A DNA stretch of 64,000 nt. It comes from Brachyspira suanatina (GTDB taxonomy: Bacteria; Spirochaetota; Brachyspiria; Brachyspirales; Brachyspiraceae). Under the pieces are notes generated by a model that saw nothing but the letters and a program-made list of their open reading frames with translations, made no database searches and had not been told where the DNA came from. Below are positions 8,887 through 17,999 of the stretch, in pieces. Made by a program: the position numbers and the translations under genes. The DNA lies in NCBI RefSeq assembly GCF_001049755.1, contig NZ_CVLB01000001.1, forward strand, positions 1,940,995-2,004,994, given 5' to 3'. Position 1 is the stretch's first letter. Each line of letters starts with the position of its first letter.

Positions 8887-9957
8887 ATGAGCAATAAAAA
8901 AGCAAAAGCTATTTTACTATTATCCGGCGGATTAGACAGTATGCTTGTAGGAGCTATACTAAAAAGAGAAAATATTGATGTTCTTGCTTTAAGATTTGTT
9001 ACAGGATTGGAATATGCTGTTATAAAAGAAGAATTACTTGAAATATATAGCGAAGACCCTGCCAAAAAGGCTGCTGATTTTCTTAATATACCAATAAGAT
9101 TTGTATCATTAAAAGATGTTTACTTAGATATGTTTTTAAATCCTAAATATGGATACGGAAGTTCTATTAATCCATGTTTGGACTGTCATATATTAATGCT
9201 TAAAACTGCTAAAAAAATAATGGAAGATGAAGGATTCGACTTTATAGCTACAGGCGAAGTTAAAGGACAAAGACCTATGAGTCAGAAATCGCAAGACTTA
9301 ATCAATGCTATAAAAGAAAGCGGACTTGAAGGAAGATTATTAAGACCATTATCTGCCAAACTTCTGCCTATAACAAAAGCTGAAGAAGAAGGATTGATAA
9401 ACAGAGAAAATCTTTATGATATATACGGAAGAAGCAGAAATGTACAAATGAAATTAGCTGAAGAGTTTGGAATAACAGACTACCCTATTCCAGCCGGTGC
9501 GGGATGTGCTATAGTAGATAAAGGATATGCTAGAAGATATAATGATTTAGTCTCTAATAATGGAAAAGATATACTTAATATAGAGCTTATGCAGTATTTA
9601 GCTATAGGCAGACATATAAGAATGAATAAAAATGTTAAGCTTTTACTTGGAAGAAATGAAAAAGAAAATGATGCTTTGGAGAAAAGAAAAAGAATAAACT
9701 GCATAGTATTAAGACCTAATTATAATAGAGGACCTTTTGGCTATTTAGAAATATACGATGATAAATCAGAAAATATTTATAATGATATAATATATAAATC
9801 TGCTATGATAATGGGATATTTTTCAAAAGAAGAAAAGGACACTCTATCAATAACCGCATCATATTATAATGATTCTGATAATAAAGAATACAAAAGCGAG
9901 ATAATAGAAATAAATAATAAAGAATCTAAAAATACAAAATTTGAACAAATAGTTTAA
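8887..9957 (+). CDS. PP-loop ATPase, MnmA-like tRNA thiolation family
   Basis: The N-terminus carries the PP-loop LLSGGLDSMLVG (residues 11-22), which adenylates a tRNA base before sulfur insertion. It is followed by the Cys-containing NPCLDCHILML block, GEVKGQRPMSQ, LRPLSAKLLP and PAGAGCAI. These mark the atypical MnmA/ThiI-related family of about 350 residues found in anaerobes, rather than canonical MnmA (no GNCY motif is visible). The expected product is a thiolated uridine in tRNA; the exact position is not certain. I use the ATG at 8887, preceded by AAAGGAAA, and not the TTG one codon upstream. The gene is monocistronic, ending in a hairpin shared with the convergent SPOR operon. Confidence 0.75.
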   Translation: MSNKKAKAILLLSGGLDSMLVGAILKRENIDVLALRFVTGLEYAVIKEELLEIYSEDPAKKAADFLNIPIRFVSLKDVYLDMFLNPKYGYGSSINPCLDCHILMLKTAKKIMEDEGFDFIATGEVKGQRPMSQKSQDLINAIKESGLEGRLLRPLSAKLLPITKAEEEGLINRENLYDIYGRSRNVQMKLAEEFGITDYPIPAGAGCAIVDKGYARRYNDLVSNNGKDILNIELMQYLAIGRHIRMNKNVKLLLGRNEKENDALEKRKRINCIVLRPNYNRGPFGYLEIYDDKSENIYNDIIYKSAMIMGYFSKEEKDTLSITASYYNDSDNKEYKSEIIEINNKESKNTKFEQIV

Positions 9958-9993
9958 AATAATAATACCCTTCTAAATTTTCATTTAAAAGGG
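9958..9993 (-). terminator. Terminator hairpin at the end of the ftsZ-SPOR operon
   Basis: Stem CCCTT-TAAAT / ATTTA-AAGGG (9968-9993) with single-base bulges and a TTTC/GAAA loop. Read on the minus strand it is followed by a T-rich tail (TATTATTATTTT). It lies between two convergent genes. Confidence 0.6.
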
Positions 9994-10022
9994 CATCACT
10001 ATAACTTTTAGGATATTTTTAT

Positions 10023-10844
10023 TTAACTTACTTTCTTATCGGAATAAATGTAACTATCTTTATATGCTGGAATCTTTTTTATTTCAGCCAAAGCCTTTTG
10101 AGCTTCTTCTCTAGTTTCATATCTGCCTACTTTTAACTTATACATCATTTTTCCATCAGACATAGTTTCTTCTTTAATAAAAGCTTTTGGGAATTTAGCT
10201 TTTAAACTATCTCTAGCAGAATAAGTATTATCTTTGTCATAACCTACAGCAACCTGTATAAAGTATATAGAATCTGCTGAAGAACTTCTAGTATAAGGAA
10301 CAGTACTCTTTTTAGTAGTAGTAGTTGTTGTCTTAACAGGAGCTATACTAGCCATTTGCTGAGGAGGAGTATAAGTAGTATTAGGTGCTAATCCAGCTGT
10401 ATCTTTTTCTTTGATATTCTCATTGATAGCATCTAATTCAGAAGCCAAATTCTGAGTATATTCATTGTATCTGTCTGCTGAAGTATTGCCTTCCCTAATA
10501 ATGCTATTATTATTAACTGCAGCATCATATTCGCTTAATGCTGTAATATCATTATTAGGCATATCTGCACTGCTTACTTCTGTTGCCGCCATATTTTCGC
10601 TGTCCTGAGCATTTCTCATTAAAGCTGCAATAGAATCATCAGTATTATTTGCATGAACAGGTTTTGAACCGCCTAAATGAAAACCTAATACAAATATAAA
10701 TAAAATTAAAGCAACAGAACTGATAGAAAATATCAATAATCTTATAGGGGTAAAATTAACTATATAAAGAGTTTTTTTTCTGCCAATATTGTGATTAATA
10801 GAAGCGCCTTTTTCTTCCATGTTTGGATTTTGATTTAACTCCAT
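10023..10844 (-). CDS. SPOR-domain inner-membrane protein
   Basis: 273 residues. A short cytoplasmic N-terminus is followed by a single membrane helix (about 31-53, RLLIFSISSVALILFIFVLG), a long Asn/Thr/Ser-rich periplasmic linker and a C-terminal SPOR domain (about 190-270: IYFIQVAVGY ... YKLKVGRYETREEAQKALAEI). SPOR domains bind denuded glycan strands at the division septum. Together with ftsZ at the head of the same operon this supports a role in cytokinesis, like FtsN or DedD, by inference. The start overlaps the end of coaE by 50 nt but has a strong AGGAAGG ribosome site, so translation is probably coupled. Last gene of the operon. Confidence 0.85.
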   Translation of the reverse strand: MELNQNPNMEEKGASINHNIGRKKTLYIVNFTPIRLLIFSISSVALILFIFVLGFHLGGSKPVHANNTDDSIAALMRNAQDSENMAATEVSSADMPNNDITALSEYDAAVNNNSIIREGNTSADRYNEYTQNLASELDAINENIKEKDTAGLAPNTTYTPPQQMASIAPVKTTTTTTKKSTVPYTRSSSADSIYFIQVAVGYDKDNTYSARDSLKAKFPKAFIKEETMSDGKMMYKLKVGRYETREEAQKALAEIKKIPAYKDSYIYSDKKVS

Positions 10845-11415
10845 AATACCTTCCTAATTTTTTAGAGATCATAATTAAGTTATTATAATCTTTCATGTTG
10901 TTTATTAGAATATCGGCATCGAATCTATTATTTTTAACATCTCTTTGCATTTTTAATCTTTTTCTTGCTTCAGTTTCTGAAATATTTCTAGTTTTTCTCA
11001 TTCTTTTGATAATATCAGAAGTTTTTGCATTTACATATATCAAGCTGCTGCATATAGAAGGTATTTTACTTCTCATAATGAGAGCTGCCTCTATAACAAC
11101 ATCTTTATCTGTACTATCAACCATTTCTTTTACTTTATTTTCTATATAGGGATAATTAAGTTCCTGAAGTCTTTTTAATTTTTTGGCATTACAAAATACT
11201 ATATCACCTAGTTTTTTTCTGTCTATATTATTATTTTCATCTAATATAGATGATGAAAATTCTTTTACTATATTATCTTTATTTTCGATCAAAGCCTTAT
11301 GCCCTATCAAATCGGCATCAATATATAATGCATTCATTTCCTTAGCAAGCATCTTAGAAAATGAACTTTTTCCGGAGCATATTAGTCCATATACTCCTAC
11401 AATATTTCTTTTCAT
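10795..11415 (-). CDS. coaE: Dephospho-CoA kinase
   Basis: Catalyses the last step of coenzyme A synthesis, ATP-dependent phosphorylation of the 3'-hydroxyl of dephospho-CoA. The P-loop GLICSGKSS (about 10-18) and the following DADLIGH (about 33-39) are typical, as is the lid region with RMRKTRNISETEARKR. 206 residues is normal. The final 50 nt overlap the SPOR gene in another frame, giving the basic tail KSKHGRKRRFY, which may be an extension produced by the overlap. Upstream is the TPR gene, 20 nt away, in the ftsZ operon. Confidence 0.88.
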   Translation of the reverse strand: MKRNIVGVYGLICSGKSSFSKMLAKEMNALYIDADLIGHKALIENKDNIVKEFSSSILDENNNIDRKKLGDIVFCNAKKLKRLQELNYPYIENKVKEMVDSTDKDVVIEAALIMRSKIPSICSSLIYVNAKTSDIIKRMRKTRNISETEARKRLKMQRDVKNNRFDADILINNMKDYNNLIMISKKLGRYYGVKSKSKHGRKRRFY

Positions 11416-11435
11416 ATTTTTTTAACTATTTAAAA

Positions 11436-13364
11436 TTAATTAACAGCATTAGTATTAGTGCTTTGAACTGTATTTGTTATATAAGGCATTACTATTTGAT
11501 TTAAATTAACTTTATTCAAAAGTCTCCCGTCTATAAGTTTAGCCAAAGAAACATTTTCATCTGCTGTTATAACCTTTATCATACCTATAGCATTATTATA
11601 ACCTCTAGTAGATAAATCAGTTCTAGGAGCTGATGTATCATAAAGAATCAAATTCATATTATTAGTTACACCCTGCATTCTTCCGGCATTTATGTATATA
11701 TTATCATTATGAATCTTTATAACTTTTGAATAGAAAGGAATACTATTGTTTACAACTCTTCCTGCCATAACAGCAGCACCCATTACCTTTTCCCTGCCTC
11801 TAGTCATAACAGTAAAATTAGTAACGACTTTCTCACTCTTAACATCTACTAAATCAAGCATAATAGTAAAAGTATCATTATTCTGAAAAGCAGAACCTCT
11901 TAAAAAATAATCAACATTTCTGCTATTAAGTTCTCTATATAAATCTATTGTATCATAATAGTTTGTATACATCTCTAATACTTTAAATCTTCCGAATTGA
12001 GGAAGCACATAAGCTAATGTCTGATATAAAGATGTATTCAAAAATAAAGGACTATCTTTCTGTGCTGTAATAGTATCTGTTATAGCAACTGTAAATCCAG
12101 GAGTTTCAACATTATACTGCTCTATTCCCCAAGATTTTGACACTATATTTTTGTCTAATTTTCTTTTATAACTATCATATTTATATATAATAGATTTTTC
12201 TTCCGGATTAACATTTCTTGCTATTTCTAATTCCTCTAAAGATTTCTCTTCCAATCCCATTCTTCTGTAAACATCTGAAAGCATTAATCTAGCATAAGTA
12301 TTAGCAGGATTTAATTTTAACATATGCTTTAAATATGCCTGAGCTCTTATATTATCTGCAAGTCTTGTATAATAAGAAGCTAAATTTCCATAGTATAAGG
12401 CAGCTCTGTCTCTCTCATAATCAGGAGTAGGATTTGTATGAAGCAATACTCTTTCATAAGCAAGTCTTCCAAGTTCATCATCAGGCTTAGTTCTAAGATA
12501 ATTTATATATGCATTTTTAGCACGTACATAATTATCAGCTCCCTCATAAACATTTCCTATATAATAATATTTGGAATTATTTTTAAATCCTGTATCAGGC
12601 ATATATTCTAATATAGCTATTGCCTCATCATATTTTCCTAAAGAAATAAATACATTAGCTTTCAATATATTAGCATCATTATAATTGGTATAGTAAAATA
12701 AAGCATTATTAATTTCATCTAAAGATTTATTATATTCTTTATTTAAATAATAATAATTTGCTAAATGATAATAAGACTCAGCCATTCTAGGATTATTAGT
12801 CATATTTTCATTAAATAAACTTAAAGCAACTGAATTATCTCCATTAGCAAGATGAAGATACGCTAAAGAAACAGTAGCTTCTGGTCTTACTCTATCAATA
12901 ACCCTAGCTCTTTCATACATATTCATAGCAGTTTGATAATATCCTGCTCTCTCACTTAGAACACCTTCACTATAATTGGCTATATAGTTTTTACTATCTA
13001 ATCGTTTTATATCATTAACTGTTGTTCTAGCTTCTGAATTCCTATTATTTATAAGCTCCATGATTAATTTTCTTTCAAGCAATCTATAATTTCTTGAATG
13101 ATAACGTTCGGCATCAGCTATTAAAGTTTCAACCATAGCAAAATTATTAAGCTTTATATAATTATCTATCAATAAAAGATATGAATCTAAATTACTAGGC
13201 TTAACATTAAGAGATTCTAATATTCTTATGGAACTTTCATAATTTCTTTCATTGTACAATTTCAAAGCATTTTCCATAGTATTTTGAGCAAATGCATGAA
13301 AAGTAAATATTTGAAAAATAAAAAGACTTAATAATAATCTTTTTTTAAAAATATTTTTCTTCAT
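11436..13364 (-). CDS. Secreted TPR-repeat protein
   Basis: 642 residues. A signal peptide (KKRLLLSLFIFQIFTFHAFAQ, cleavage after about residue 26) is followed by many TPR units (about 30-400; AMNMYERARVIDRVRPEA, EAIAILEYMP). A C-terminal non-TPR domain of about 230 residues has beta-strand character (DTIDLYRELNSRNVDYFLRG, VVTNFTVMTRG). Periplasmic location is inferred. It sits between ftsZ (15 nt upstream) and coaE (20 nt downstream), so it is cotranscribed with division genes; a scaffold role in envelope growth is possible but unproven. The C-terminal domain is not one I recognise. Confidence 0.75.
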   Translation of the reverse strand: MKKNIFKKRLLLSLFIFQIFTFHAFAQNTMENALKLYNERNYESSIRILESLNVKPSNLDSYLLLIDNYIKLNNFAMVETLIADAERYHSRNYRLLERKLIMELINNRNSEARTTVNDIKRLDSKNYIANYSEGVLSERAGYYQTAMNMYERARVIDRVRPEATVSLAYLHLANGDNSVALSLFNENMTNNPRMAESYYHLANYYYLNKEYNKSLDEINNALFYYTNYNDANILKANVFISLGKYDEAIAILEYMPDTGFKNNSKYYYIGNVYEGADNYVRAKNAYINYLRTKPDDELGRLAYERVLLHTNPTPDYERDRAALYYGNLASYYTRLADNIRAQAYLKHMLKLNPANTYARLMLSDVYRRMGLEEKSLEELEIARNVNPEEKSIIYKYDSYKRKLDKNIVSKSWGIEQYNVETPGFTVAITDTITAQKDSPLFLNTSLYQTLAYVLPQFGRFKVLEMYTNYYDTIDLYRELNSRNVDYFLRGSAFQNNDTFTIMLDLVDVKSEKVVTNFTVMTRGREKVMGAAVMAGRVVNNSIPFYSKVIKIHNDNIYINAGRMQGVTNNMNLILYDTSAPRTDLSTRGYNNAIGMIKVITADENVSLAKLIDGRLLNKVNLNQIVMPYITNTVQSTNTNAVN

Positions 13365-13379
13365 ATTTTAAATAACACC

Positions 13380-15374
13380 TTATCTCATAGTATTTCTTGC
13401 CTGTATTTGACGTCTCAAAAAAGCAGGTTTTTCCAAATCATTATCAACAGTAGAAGTTTCACCGAATATAGACATTTTTGAACCCATCTTATTATGCTTA
13501 TCCATATAATCATCTGATACTATATCAAATGGTTTTTTATGATAATCAGAATAAGGATTATTATGCTTCTCTTCATCTTCAAAACGCATCTCTTCTGATA
13601 TTTTTTCTATTGCTCTATTATTGATAGTAGAATTTTTTATTTCATATCTGTGAGCATATTCTGAATTATTATTAACTATAGTCCTATTAAATGTTTCTAT
13701 AATATCAGAATTATTATTATTTTCCTCATCATTATTAATACTGCTTCTATTTTCTTCATCAATAAAACTATTTGTTTTAGTTATTATAGGTTTTTTAAGA
13801 TTTCTAATATTATTTTCAAATCTATATTCTTTAGTTTCCTGAATATCATTATTATTTGCAACTAATATCTTTTCTTTAACTTCTTGTTTTTCTTCTTCTA
13901 TTACTGTTTTATCTTCTACTTTTATTACTGCTTTATCATCCGCTTTAAGATTTTCTACATTAAATTTATTAATTTCATTAGATTCTAATTTAGATTGAAT
14001 GCTTTCAAGTTCAACTTCTTTCTCTTCTTCAGGTTCTTTTACTATAGTATTTATATTATCTATTTCACTAATATTTTCAGCTGCATTTTTTGATACAGTT
14101 TTACTTTCAGCTATAATCTTTTCATTAACTTCTACTTTATTAATTTCTGATTTATCATTCTTTACTTCTTCTTTTTTATCATTATTCTTTTCTTCAATTT
14201 TGTTTTCTATAACAGTAGAATTAATTTTATTCGTAACAGCATCATTAGAATTATTAGAACTATTATTTATAATTTCATCTCTATTAGTTGTTGAAGATTT
14301 ATTTATTATATCATTTGCATTTGAATCTAAATCTTTATTTTCAGACCCATTTTTTGAATTAGCATCAAATCCTGTAGCAACTATAGTAACAATAATTTCA
14401 TCTTTTATATCTTCTTTAGGGCAAACACCAATTTTTATATTAGCATTTTCATTAGCATAATTATTGATGATTTTGCTAGCCTCTCTATATTCTCTCATAG
14501 CAAAATCTTTAGGACAAACTATATTAGCAAGTATACCTCTAGCATTTTTGATGCTAGAAACATCTAAAAGAGGATTTTCAAATGCATTAGTAATAGCTTT
14601 TTGAAGTCTGTCATCACCTTTACCTACTCCTATACCTAAATGAGCTCTTCCATTAGATAGAGAAATCATAGTTTTAACATCTGCAAAGTCAACATTTATG
14701 AATCCTGTTTGAGTTATTATATCAGATATACCTTGTACACCCTGACGAAGTATATCATCTACAACAGATAAAGCCTCTTCATAGCTATAATCGTCCATAT
14801 CAACCATATCATAAAGGTTTTCATTAGGTATTATGATAAGAGAGTCTACTACTGAAAGCATTTTATCTATACCAGATTCAGCACGGCTCATTTTTAATTT
14901 ACCTTCATATTCAAAAGGTTTAGTAACAACACCTATAGTCAAAGCTCCAGCCTTTTTAGCAGCTTCAGCAACAACAGGGCTTGCTCCTGTTCCTGTACCG
15001 CCTCCAAAACTGCTTGCAATAAATACTAAATTAGCTCCGCTTACAACCTCTTCTATACTAGCAATATCTTCTCTGGCAGCTTCAGCCCCTTTTTCAGGAT
15101 CTGTACCCGCTCCCAATCCTTGAGTTACTCTGTCTCCCAAAACTATTCTTGTAGGAGCATTAGAACGAGATAATGCTTGAGCATCTGTATTCATGGCAAT
15201 AAAGTCTACATCTTTTAAACCTTCTTCTATCATTCTGTTTACAGCATTACATCCGCCGTTTCCGACTCCTATTACTTTTATTACTGTATCCAATGATGAA
15301 GAATCATTTTTTAATGCCATTTTTTCGCTCCCTTTCATATTGTCTGCCAATTCTATGCGATAGTTAGGATTCAT
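13380..15374 (-). CDS. ftsZ: Cell division protein FtsZ with a very long C-terminal linker
   Basis: Tubulin-like GTPase that forms the Z-ring. The globular part (about 25-345) has the nucleotide motif GGGTGTG (about 125-131) and the T7 synergy loop NVDFADV. A stretch of about 290 residues follows that is rich in Asn, Glu, Lys, Ser and Ile with no fold expected. The protein ends with DLEKPAFLRRQ, matching the conserved FtsZ C-terminal peptide that binds FtsA/ZipA-type anchors. Usual FtsZ is 350-400 residues; this one is 664 because of the linker. Two starts have good ribosome sites: ATG 15374 (AAGGGGAG) and the in-frame ATG at 15317 (AAAGGGAG). First gene of the operon; ftsA is not next to it. 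Confidence 0.95.
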   Translation of the reverse strand: MNPNYRIELADNMKGSEKMALKNDSSSLDTVIKVIGVGNGGCNAVNRMIEEGLKDVDFIAMNTDAQALSRSNAPTRIVLGDRVTQGLGAGTDPEKGAEAAREDIASIEEVVSGANLVFIASSFGGGTGTGASPVVAEAAKKAGALTIGVVTKPFEYEGKLKMSRAESGIDKMLSVVDSLIIIPNENLYDMVDMDDYSYEEALSVVDDILRQGVQGISDIITQTGFINVDFADVKTMISLSNGRAHLGIGVGKGDDRLQKAITNAFENPLLDVSSIKNARGILANIVCPKDFAMREYREASKIINNYANENANIKIGVCPKEDIKDEIIVTIVATGFDANSKNGSENKDLDSNANDIINKSSTTNRDEIINNSSNNSNDAVTNKINSTVIENKIEEKNNDKKEEVKNDKSEINKVEVNEKIIAESKTVSKNAAENISEIDNINTIVKEPEEEKEVELESIQSKLESNEINKFNVENLKADDKAVIKVEDKTVIEEEKQEVKEKILVANNNDIQETKEYRFENNIRNLKKPIITKTNSFIDEENRSSINNDEENNNNSDIIETFNRTIVNNNSEYAHRYEIKNSTINNRAIEKISEEMRFEDEEKHNNPYSDYHKKPFDIVSDDYMDKHNKMGSKMSIFGETSTVDNDLEKPAFLRRQIQARNTMR

Positions 15375-15677
15375 TGCAACTCCCCTTGCTATATAATAGA
15401 ATTTTTAATTAAAATTCATTTAATTAAAAATAAAATTATAATAAACATATTTCAATAAACATAATTATATTAACATAATTGTCAAATTCCGCAAGTAGTA
15501 AAAATAAAAAAAATATGTTATTATGTTAATCGGATTTTTTTAGTTTTTAACTATAAAAAATATTATGTTAATTGATTTTTATTGTTTGTATTATTCTTAT
15601 TTTAAATATATACTAATAAATAACAAATATTACTTATAAATAAAAAATAATAAAAACAATAATAAAAGAGAATATTT
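15375..15677. other. Divergent spacer between ftsZ and mtaB
   Basis: About 300 nt of A/T-rich DNA. The near-repeat tattatgttaat[c/t]ggattttt/gattttt occurs at about 15513-15540 and 15561-15583, and its reverse complement attaacataat recurs at 15470-15481 and again upstream of flaB (39760-39790). A TTGACA (minus strand, near 15479-15484) could be the -35 of ftsZ, but no convincing -10 was found. Confidence 0.4.
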
Positions 15678-16931
15678 ATGAATATACATATACATACTTT
15701 TGGATGCCGACTCAATCAATATGAAAGTGAAAAAATTTCATACGAATTAAAAAACTTAGGGGCAAATATAACAGAATTAGATAATGCCGAAGCTATAGCT
15801 ATAAATACATGCACTGTTACTAATGACAGCGATAAAAAACTTATGTCATATTTAGAAAAATTGGGTGATATACAAAATAAAAAAGTATTTCTAATAGGAT
15901 GTTATGTTTCAAAAAAAGATAAAGATTCTTCTATATTTAAAGATAATATTGTACTAATACCAAATGAGAAAAAAGAAGAGGCTTCTGAAATAATATTCAA
16001 TACTTTACATAATAATTTAGAAAATAAAATAGACAATCCAATATTCTTTCCTCAGGAACAGAGCAGAGCCTATTTAAAAATACAGGATGGATGCAATGTT
16101 TTTTGTACTTATTGTATAGTATCAAGAGTACGTGGAAGTCATAGAAGTGTTGAGCCTTCAAAAATATATGATGCTGTAAAAATGGCTAATGATTACAACT
16201 ATAAAGAAATTGTACTTACAGGCTTAAATCTTGGTTCATACAACTATAATAATGAAATAAACTTCACAAAAATACTTAAAAATATATTAGAGCATTCATC
16301 AAAATATGGTATAAGAATAAGACTTTCATCTATTGAGCCTATTTACTTTGATGATGAGCTTATAAGCCTATTTAAAAATGATGATATACTTTGTCCGCAT
16401 GCTCATATACCTTTACAGTCTGGAAGCAATAAAATATTACAGCTTATGAACAGAAGATATACAAGAGAAGATTATTTAAATATCACAGAAAAACTGTATA
16501 AAACTAATTCAAATATGTCTATAAGCAGCGATGTAATGGTTGGCTTTCCCCATGAGGATAATAATGACTTTAATGACACTTATGATTTATGCGAAAAATC
16601 AAAATTCATAAAGATTCATATATTCAGATATTCTAACAGAGAAAATACTCCTTCATCAAAGATGGATAATCAAGTGGGATACAGAGCTAAATTAAAAAGG
16701 GCTAAAATACTAAATGATTTAAATAATAAACTTAAAGATTCATATTACAAAAATGCTGAAGGAAGAAATTTAAAAATAGTAATAGAAAAAGATTTAAAAG
16801 ATAACAGCTATATTGGAACAAGTGCTGAATATTTAAAATGCAAACTTCATAGTGAAAATACCCTAAACAAAAAGGATCTTGTATCAGCGAAAGCATTGAG
16901 ATATGAAGGCGGTATTATGATTTGTGAGTAA
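15678..16931 (+). CDS. mtaB: Threonylcarbamoyladenosine tRNA methylthiotransferase MtaB
   Basis: A radical-SAM methylthiotransferase that converts t6A37 to ms2t6A in tRNAs reading ANN codons. The N-terminal MTTase domain begins TFGCRLNQYESE, where the CRxNQ form marks MtaB instead of MiaB. The radical-SAM cluster CNVFCTYCIVSRVRG (about 140-154) binds the 4Fe-4S centre with SAM, and a C-terminal TRAM-like region follows. Additional Cys at 11, 45 and 75 would bind the second cluster. 417 residues, normal. The ATG has AAAGAG upstream. It is followed after 5 nt by the end of the convergent Abi gene. Confidence 0.88.
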   Translation: MNIHIHTFGCRLNQYESEKISYELKNLGANITELDNAEAIAINTCTVTNDSDKKLMSYLEKLGDIQNKKVFLIGCYVSKKDKDSSIFKDNIVLIPNEKKEEASEIIFNTLHNNLENKIDNPIFFPQEQSRAYLKIQDGCNVFCTYCIVSRVRGSHRSVEPSKIYDAVKMANDYNYKEIVLTGLNLGSYNYNNEINFTKILKNILEHSSKYGIRIRLSSIEPIYFDDELISLFKNDDILCPHAHIPLQSGSNKILQLMNRRYTREDYLNITEKLYKTNSNMSISSDVMVGFPHEDNNDFNDTYDLCEKSKFIKIHIFRYSNRENTPSSKMDNQVGYRAKLKRAKILNDLNNKLKDSYYKNAEGRNLKIVIEKDLKDNSYIGTSAEYLKCKLHSENTLNKKDLVSAKALRYEGGIMICE

Positions 16932-16936
16932 ATATA

Positions 16937-17861
16937 TTAACAAAAAAATAAATCACCTTTACAATTATTCATTATACCTATATCTTTTATTAATGGTTTA
17001 TTCTTTAATATACTATTATTTGATATATTATTAATCATATTATATATACTTTGTATAATAGGCAGTGTAAATTCTCTATAAATATCAGAAACTTTTACAA
17101 TATATTCCAATGTTACTATAAAATTGAATAAATGAGAATTTGAAAGTAATTTCCAATCATAATTACTATTAAGTATAATATTTTTAGGTATAATAGGAGG
17201 ATTTAATAATTGTCTACATAGAATTCTTGAGTGATGCACAGATCTATTTCTTATTTCAGTTATAGCAAATAACCAACTTTTTAAATATTTATAATGGTAC
17301 AAATTCATATTATTAGTTATCAAAGTTTGTAATTTTTTTTTCAGAAGAAGAATAAAATTTTGATAATGTACCAAGACTCATTATTTCTACAATTATCCAG
17401 ATTGATATTTTAGGATAATTTAAATATTCATTTTTATAGTGGTTAATGAATATCTCTTTTGAACGTTCAACTTCTTTATTTATTTCATTATTTATATTAT
17501 TATATTTCATTAAATTATAATTAGCAAATGGATCATTATTATATACATCTAAAAAATTTCTAGATATAATATTTCTCATAAATATTTCTATATAAGAAAT
17601 GCAAGAAAATAAAAGCTGTCTTATTTGTACATCATATTTAAAAACTTCAAATATCTCTTCAAAAGTAGTATTATTTGAAAAATTATGAGTTCTTTTATTT
17701 GATTTATCTTCAAATATATAAGTATATCCGCTAAAATTATAATAATTTAATTTTTCTAAAACCGTCTTAGCATAATTTATATCTTTTATTATTAAACCTC
17801 TAGATTGAAGTAATTTTATTTGATCATTAATTGATAAAGCTGGATTATTATAATCTTTCAT
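16937..17861 (-). pseudogene. AbiF/AbiD-like Abi_2 (HEPN) gene, frameshifted at a poly-A run
   Basis: Two minus-strand frames make one Abi_2-family protein. Residues encoded at 17861-17340 give the N-terminal half (LLQSRGLIIKD, NYYNFSGYTYIF, QLLFSCISYIEIFMRN, MSLGTLSKFYSS). The second frame, down to 16937, continues LYHYKYLKSWLFAITEIRNRSVHHSR. The frames meet at a run of nine A (17333-17341 as T); eight A would restore a 307-residue protein. The motif RNRSVH is the R-x4-H catalytic motif of HEPN ribonucleases, so an intact protein would be an RNA-cutting abortive-infection toxin. The start is the ATG at 17861, directly after the leader hairpin; longer ORFs merely run into the leader. Either a recent loss, a phase-variable tract, or a sequencing error. 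Confidence 0.75.
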
Positions 17862-17865
17862 AAAT

Positions 17866-17913
17866 AAAAAGCCCGCAGAGTGAGCTACCAAAGGTAAGCC
17901 CTGCGGTACTATC
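17866..17913 (-). ncRNA. Hairpin leader RNA of the AbiF-like gene
   Basis: Starting about 7 nt after a strong -10 box, the minus strand reads CCGCAG-GGCTTACC-TTT-GGTAGCTCACT-CTGCGG (17906-17873) and then GCTTTTT. This is a two-part stem: an outer 6 bp, an inner GC-TACC/GGTA-GC, and a terminator-like U tract. The Abi start codon follows only 4 nt after the U run, with no free Shine-Dalgarno. Promoter, hairpin and U-tract make a small RNA of about 45 nt with read-through to the toxin. From memory, structured RNAs placed before AbiF-type HEPN genes have been reported as antitoxin-like partners; whether this is a member needs a covariance search. Confidence 0.6.
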
Positions 17914-17919
17914 AAATAC

Positions 17920-17947
17920 ATTATAACAAAATATATTATAAAGTCAA
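17920..17947 (-). promoter_or_regulatory. Promoter of the Abi leader RNA
   Basis: Minus strand TTGACT (17942-17947), 16-nt spacer, TATAAT (17920-17925). The predicted transcription start (about 17913) falls 7 nt before the leader hairpin. Confidence 0.75.
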
Positions 17948-17999
17948 ATAAAGTAATTTAATAATTTGACTTTATATATTCAAAATGTATAATCAATAA

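Noticed and set aside
16937-17374. An independent small ORF (145 residues)
   Set aside because: It continues the Abi_2 protein in another frame; no start signal.
17862-17921. N-terminal extension of the Abi ORF from 17921
   Set aside because: These codons lie upstream of the predicted transcription start and inside the leader hairpin; the ATG at 17861 is more likely.
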